From assembly GCA_029204225.1 (NCBI GenBank), contig CM055103.1, forward strand, positions 22,562,663 to 22,626,662: a DNA stretch of 64,000 nucleotides. The letters are read 5' to 3'. The translations under genes were made by a program, and so were the position numbers. Below are positions 58,964-64,000 of this stretch, piece by piece. This DNA comes from Diphasiastrum complanatum (taxonomy: Eukaryota > Streptophyta > Lycopodiopsida > Lycopodiales > Lycopodiaceae). The notes beneath the pieces were generated by a model. It saw nothing but the letters and a program-made list of their open reading frames with translations. It was not told the origin of the DNA and did not search any database. Each line of letters opens with the position of its first letter. The first letter of the stretch is position 1.

Positions 58964-61900
58964 GTATGCTGTGATATGCCATTCCTCTTATACAATTAAT
59001 GTGTGGAGCGGAGTTGAAATGTCTCATGTTGTCTCGATCAGCATATTGGTAGCTGTGCATAAATAGATTACACAGAACTTGTCTTTATGCGTAATGGTGC
59101 CAGTCGTTCAAGGAAGAGGTATCAAAATATATGACAATAGTGTGCTACCCTTGTGAGTGCAAAAATTACTCTAGGCTCATTGTAGTAGTTTTCACTTCTC
59201 TTAAGGTCTGGTTAGCTCATCTTCGGTTTTATCATACAGACAACAGGAGTTAGTGAAGCCTCATTCTTCTATTATGCAGCTGGCTGGGTGGACATCCTTT
59301 GCTGTTCTTACTCTTGATGTCCTTATGTTGAGATTATTATAGTGAAACCTTTCAAATTCCTTGTGAGATTGCTCTGTAACACCCTCTTTCTACACCCTCT
59401 GGCCACTGCCGTTTCTAGGATCTACATTATCTGAGCAAAAACATGTGGGGCTCACTCACACCTTGATGATTTTTGCTGAACTTTTGTACAAACTATACGC
59501 TATAGCTCATCCAGGTCACAATGGAGTGACCTCCTACAGCATGTGAAATCTAACTGGTTATAATGTATGAGTGGGCTTGTTGTGTATGCAAGTCAGCCCC
59601 AAACATTTATCAGTTTAAGGAATGGATTCAGCTCTAAAATCCACGTGGAATGCCAGCGAGCATCAAATCATACTCATTTGGTTGCAAACTCGTGGGCTTT
59701 CATATGGACGATCAGAGTTTTGGTGCTGAAACCCACATATGCAGCCTCCTAGGGACCAAAACTTGTTTTTAAGAAATGTTTTGCAGAAGATCTACTGCTA
59801 ACATCAAATCTGAATGCCTTTAGCACGACTGCGACACACTTCCAGAGATCAAATCCGAGTTTTTTTCATTCTTGCAGGCTCAATTGGCAACAATATATAC
59901 ACTACCAAGCAATCTAATAGATTTTACAAGCTTCTTTTGTTCGCTTTTACACTTAGTCCAAACCAAACGGATCTGATTACAGAAAACCCAGTTTGAACCA
60001 GATCAATGTTGGACAAACTAGTGGTCTGCTAGTCCCTTATTTGTTCTATCAAAGAAATTGTTCTTAGCCTGTATTATGCTAATAACAATTCACAGAATCA
60101 TGCTACTCAAATTCTGATTCATGCTAAGAAGATTTTGCTCAAGGTAAATGTACATGTTTTAACCACTGATATAGAAAACTAGTATGCTAGTCGATTGTCC
60201 AGATTTTTAAATCCAGAAACGATGAGCTGCAAAGGAGCCATCGTTAATAAAGCACCGCATAGTCTTGTGTAACAGCTTTTGTTCAAGCATGCCATACACA
60301 AGTGGTAACTATTCGTTTCATCAAAATTCATTTACAGAACGAGATTCAGAATGCACGGAATGTTTGAAGGCAGGCTCTAGTACCAACTTTTACACCCTAG
60401 CTATTTATCCAAAATCTGGGCATCCACACTTGGAATTTGGATTGTTGACCTACCTAAGTTATGTTGGAACAGCTTATTGGACCCAGAGTGTTCTGGAACT
60501 CTCAAACAAAGTAGATTAAGTTCTTTTAATTTTTGTAAATTTCATGTATTACAGAAAATATGTAAGTCTAATTATGACCTTAAGTTGAAAGTTAAGTACA
60601 GATCATATATACAAATTCTGGATTTCAAATATTCTATGCTTTCTATAGTAGTAACATAAAATATACAAAAATTCTATGCTTTCTATAGTAGTAAGTGTAA
60701 CATAAAATATACATAAAGGACACTAGGTATATGTAAATAGTACATAACATATTTTCTAATATATAGATGTGAAACAGATATGATGTAGGATGAAGTATTA
60801 TGAACCAATAATGCTTTATGAAAAGAACGAGGACCTTGTTGTGGAAACTAAGGGAACAAGACCCATGGTAGCACGAAATACACGACAAATACAAATTAAC
60901 ATGCTAGCATAGAACAATGCATGTGGAATACAGAAAGACCACATGACCTCAACAATGAACGTGTTGTGATGAACCGGAGCAAAGTTGTCAAGATCTAGCA
61001 ATGTCAGTAAATATTTTGCCATGTAGATGTATGCACCAAGAGTGCCACAATGAAGAAGAAGAATACCTGTAATGCCAAGGAAAGCCATAAAGGCTTTGTG
61101 GATGTAAGTCATAGTACATTGTGAAACCTAGTTAACTGGGTGGTCAAGAAAGACCATGTAGAGGCGAACCACATAGTTGAGAAAGGCCATGTAAAGACTA
61201 TGAAAGTTTCATGAACATATGCCAATACACAAAAAAAAGAGAGCATTCCAATGGAGCAAAATCCTGGGAGGAGCACGAAAGACCAGGAGTGCCATATACC
61301 TTAAAACATCAAATAGAGCCATATATAGCTGTATAGAGTCTAAACCAAAACAACCAGAATCAAGTATCAAAACTATTAAACCCCAATGGAAAACAATATG
61401 TAGTGATGTCCATGCTTGCAAAGAACAATGGACGTCTTTCTGTAATAGATCTAGAAAAAGCATATTTGAGTTCAAGTCATCAATTGCTTCAATGATTTAG
61501 GTTAGTATTGCCATAGAAACCAACTGTCCACCACAAGCTTTCAACCTGAAATGTTTTCAATAGCTTTATGCTTTCAAACATGATCTTACAAGATTTCTTG
61601 AGTAAGATAGACATGATTGTCAATTTTAAACATTTGAAACAATGGACAGGCTTCTCATTCTCTGCTTAGATATTGATAAGTTATTGGTTTGGTATGTCAA
61701 AACAATTTTCAACTTTTTACTGACTTTCTCTCACCCATAAAAATGGTTAATCTATAGCAATGTCCATTAGGCATAGTCTCCTCAATGTGATAGTCTCAAG
61801 TATCAGCAATTCAATATCCATTTGGATCAGTTTGTGACATTCAGTTGCAATAGACTAGGCTCAAAATAACCTAAGGTCTAAGATAAACTCAAAATGATAT

Positions 61901-62240
61901 CAAAGCATTTTGTCAGTCTCATAGTATCCGTGACTATGACAAATATCCTAGATATCAATATCTACAAGAAAAAGTGCAACACATTAAATTCTAGCAATAA
62001 GTTTGACAACTATGTAATTTTCTTATCCTCATTTGTTGGAAAATTTGTGTCAATTTAATGTTTGATGAAGTGTGTTACATCAATAATGAATTTATGAGAT
62101 TGTTCATATTAGATCGAGGATCGTTAATCCATAATGGTAAATTCCATGAAAAGATGATTTCGTAGTTGGTTCATAGCTTTTACATGCTTCTATCATAAAT
62201 TATTTTTGTGATTACCCTCGAGAATATCACCGTGAAGTCC
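58964..62240 (+). other. Start of intron 3 of the QUA2-like gene; no further exon found
   Basis: The donor AAAAG|GTATGC follows the HCGINW motif. I searched this stretch for the next family block (an EVDR-x-L-PGG-like motif) and did not find it. A tandem duplication of about 40 bp lies at 60633-60715 (TTCTATGCTTTCTATAGTAG repeated). No other gene is supportable. Confidence 0.55.
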
Positions 62241-62246
62241 CTATGT

Positions 62247-62312
62247 CACGAACTTGTCTCTCCAAACTCGTGAAACCAAGAAGGTTGGTGTGTAGAATGA
62301 ACCTCCCAACCA
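62247..62312 (-). repeat. Short repeat shared with 53402-53482
   Basis: Both places contain TCTCCAA-CTCGTGAAAC-like sequence, then AAGAAGG and the identical GGTGTGTAGAATGAACCTCCCAAC-type block. They are in the same orientation and each lies beside a LINE fragment. Possibly an LTR end; I cannot decide. Confidence 0.5.
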
Positions 62313-62329
62313 TAGGCACCCTCTCTATA

Positions 62330-63225
62330 AGTCTGTTACCTGCTAATCCTGTCACCTCGCACATGCATCTAGCAATGGGTGATCAGTCCACTTGGCATGC
62401 ATGCTACATGTGACCTGTAAATACTGAGTGAATCATAGGGACCCCCATGCCCCGCCAAAGACCTGTGACCCACTGAGTCACCCCGGCTAGCACTTCGAGA
62501 CACTTACTCGGAACATCACATATGTAACGCCTGAAGCAAAACCTCTCAAGCTGGACAGAGATGCGTGCCCCTTACCCAATCTGGCAAGAGCAGCCTATCT
62601 CATGCTGAAGATTGGGCCCATGATGAGGACTCCCAAATATGTGTAAGAAGATACAACCTCTAAAGGCTGACCATCCCATAGAAGCTCTCGACGCTGCATG
62701 AATGCCCGAGAAGTGTTGAAGACTATAACCTTGGTCTTCACAATATTCACTGACAATCCCTAGCGTGAGCAAAAGGAACATAATACATCTAGATGTCTCT
62801 ATAACCCCTCTCTGGAGCGTGACATGAGTATAACATCATCGACACAGAGAATCGAGATCAATAAGGCGCATAGAGTACATCCCTCACCTCCGTCCTACAC
62901 ATAGAGGATAGTGAGCATCCTTGCTTCACTCCAGTGGTGCTATATAGTATAAACTTATTCCACATCATGGAATGGTGTTTGACGTGATCCAGTCTTGGCA
63001 TTAAAATCCCCTACTAGTAGAATATGTCCTCTGTTAGAAAACCTAATAATGTCACCAGATAAATCCATATATTGAGAACCATCCTTGCTTGAGAAAGATG
63101 TGTTCGGTGGGGAATAACATATTGCAATGTGGATGTCTCTATCTAGACCTATAGGCTTCCCTTTGAGTCCGATCCATAAATATCTGGACTGAACATCTCT
63201 ATGAACCACCACCAGAAGTTGATCT
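62330..63225 (-). mobile_element. LINE copy D: endonuclease and RT pieces joined by a deletion
   Basis: On the minus strand an APE-type endonuclease segment (63212-62955: SRYLWIGLKGKPIG, IHIAICYSPPN, GHILLVGDFNAKTG) is followed by RT pieces (TGVKQGCSL at about 62920; the later block with LREL...TYLG-like sequence at 62781-62572). The RT fingers and palm between them are missing, as is the 3' terminus. It shows that the LINE family's full-length form carries an N-terminal APE endonuclease, with the D of GDFNA preserved. Confidence 0.8.
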
Positions 63226-63229
63226 GGTC

Positions 63230-64000
63230 TTGTCGGAAATAGGTTAGATAATAGTAGCGGAAACTTCCTACTTCCAATGCATGACTACGCCTATCAAAAT
63301 TGAACAAAGCAGTAGTGATGGGAATCACGTTCAATCTTTAGCAACTAACTTTAAAATCGCTAGATACTAAGTGATTACGTAGCCAAACATGAAGTATTGA
63401 ATTCTCAGACAATTTCTATCAGTTACAAAGGAAATACAGAGATGCATGCATTCTGACATATACCGAACGCAACAAAGGATAGTATCGATTCAGAAAAACA
63501 AAATCAGATGCTATTGAGCACAAAAAAATAGCGGATAGAAACCGCGCACTCTAAGCTATCTCTGAGTAACTAAGGATAAGTCTGATAATAAGCAGCTATG
63601 CCGAATGAGCAATAGCGCAATAGCAACTTTAAAACATCTCTAAGAAGTGAGCTAGAATGCTCAAGAGAGTTCAAGCTTGAAAGCTTGATAGAGAGCTAAC
63701 TACAATACTTGCTGATTGATCTCTTCGATTGTTTTCTTACTTGAAACTGTATGAATATTTATACTAAGAAATTAGGCTGTCAATTGCGATTGCTAGTTGG
63801 CTGGTATCCGTTGGCATCCATCCGGTTCCTTGTCATTGATTGCTAATAAGCGGTGAAATTGGTCGTAAACGTTCTGTCTGCATAAATGAACCAAAATTGT
63901 AGTTCTGCAAAAATGAACTGAAACAGCCACAGGCGACACTGTCGCAAAAACGACAGTGTCGGGTTTTTTGCGAAAAAAAGCAAAAAAGGAGATAGTGCCT
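63230..64000 (-). repeat. LTR-like sequence with TATA box, cut by the window edge
   Basis: On the minus strand it has TATAAATATTC (63763-63753) with pyrimidine-rich sequence downstream. Its part at 63301-63460 matches the start of the window in opposite orientation. Near the edge (63934-63961) there is a pair of short palindromes. Read as the U3-R-U5 of an LTR, with medium confidence. Confidence 0.5.

Noticed and set aside
60265-60519. ORF of 84 codons considered as the next exon of the QUA2-like gene
   Set aside because: It contains none of the expected motifs after CGINW (EVDR, PGG) and the phase does not fit a clear acceptor.

Overview
This is plant nuclear DNA. It has spliced genes with GT-AG introns, Ty1/copia and Ty3/gypsy retrotransposons primed by initiator tRNA-Met, LINEs, very long (GA)n and (CT)n microsatellites, and two protein-coding genes of plant families. 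Introns swollen by retroelements, together with the mix of reverse transcriptases, suggest a large-genome vascular plant such as a fern or a gymnosperm. I cannot narrow this further from sequence alone. Most of the window is layered, decaying repeats.

Layout. 2.7-4.85 kb (-): a complete seven-exon neprosin-domain (DUF239) gene, with a minisatellite-like field upstream at 5.25-5.88 kb. 8-16 kb: dispersed repeats, an LTR-like pair around a decayed unknown coding region, a duplicated small ORF, and a copia remnant with an inverted LTR piece. 17.1-17.6 kb: an intronless, broken copy of a DRM-type DNA cytosine methyltransferase, followed by a 0.3 kb foldback element. 19.1-20.75 kb: a miniature LTR retrotransposon with a 5-bp target duplication. 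21.1-21.9 kb: a decayed, divergent reverse transcriptase with a YNDD box. 22.7-35.5 kb: a nest of non-coding LTR elements in both orientations, a degenerate copia pol on the minus strand, the 3' end of another copia on the plus strand, and a fragment of a zinc-binding and nuclease-like retroelement tail. 38.2-41.9 kb: another decayed copia with two LTRs.

47.7 kb to beyond 59 kb (+): the 5' half of a Golgi-type putative methyltransferase gene of the QUASIMODO2 (PMT, DUF248) family. Three exons are recognisable, joined by clean splice sites. Intron 1 is about 9.5 kb and holds three head-to-tail LINE copies separated by pure (GA)n tracts, plus a gypsy remnant. The rest of the gene is not in the window. 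A fourth LINE fragment and an LTR fill the right end, inside or beyond the third intron.

Points most worth a second look are: (1) the QUA2-like protein keeps its reading frame and family landmarks but has lost every glycine of SAM-binding motif I; (2) the LINE family ends in a conserved small hairpin and sits repeatedly in (GA)n tracts, which looks like a microsatellite-targeting or microsatellite-seeding element; (3) the divergent RT at 21 kb; (4) the DRM pseudogene.
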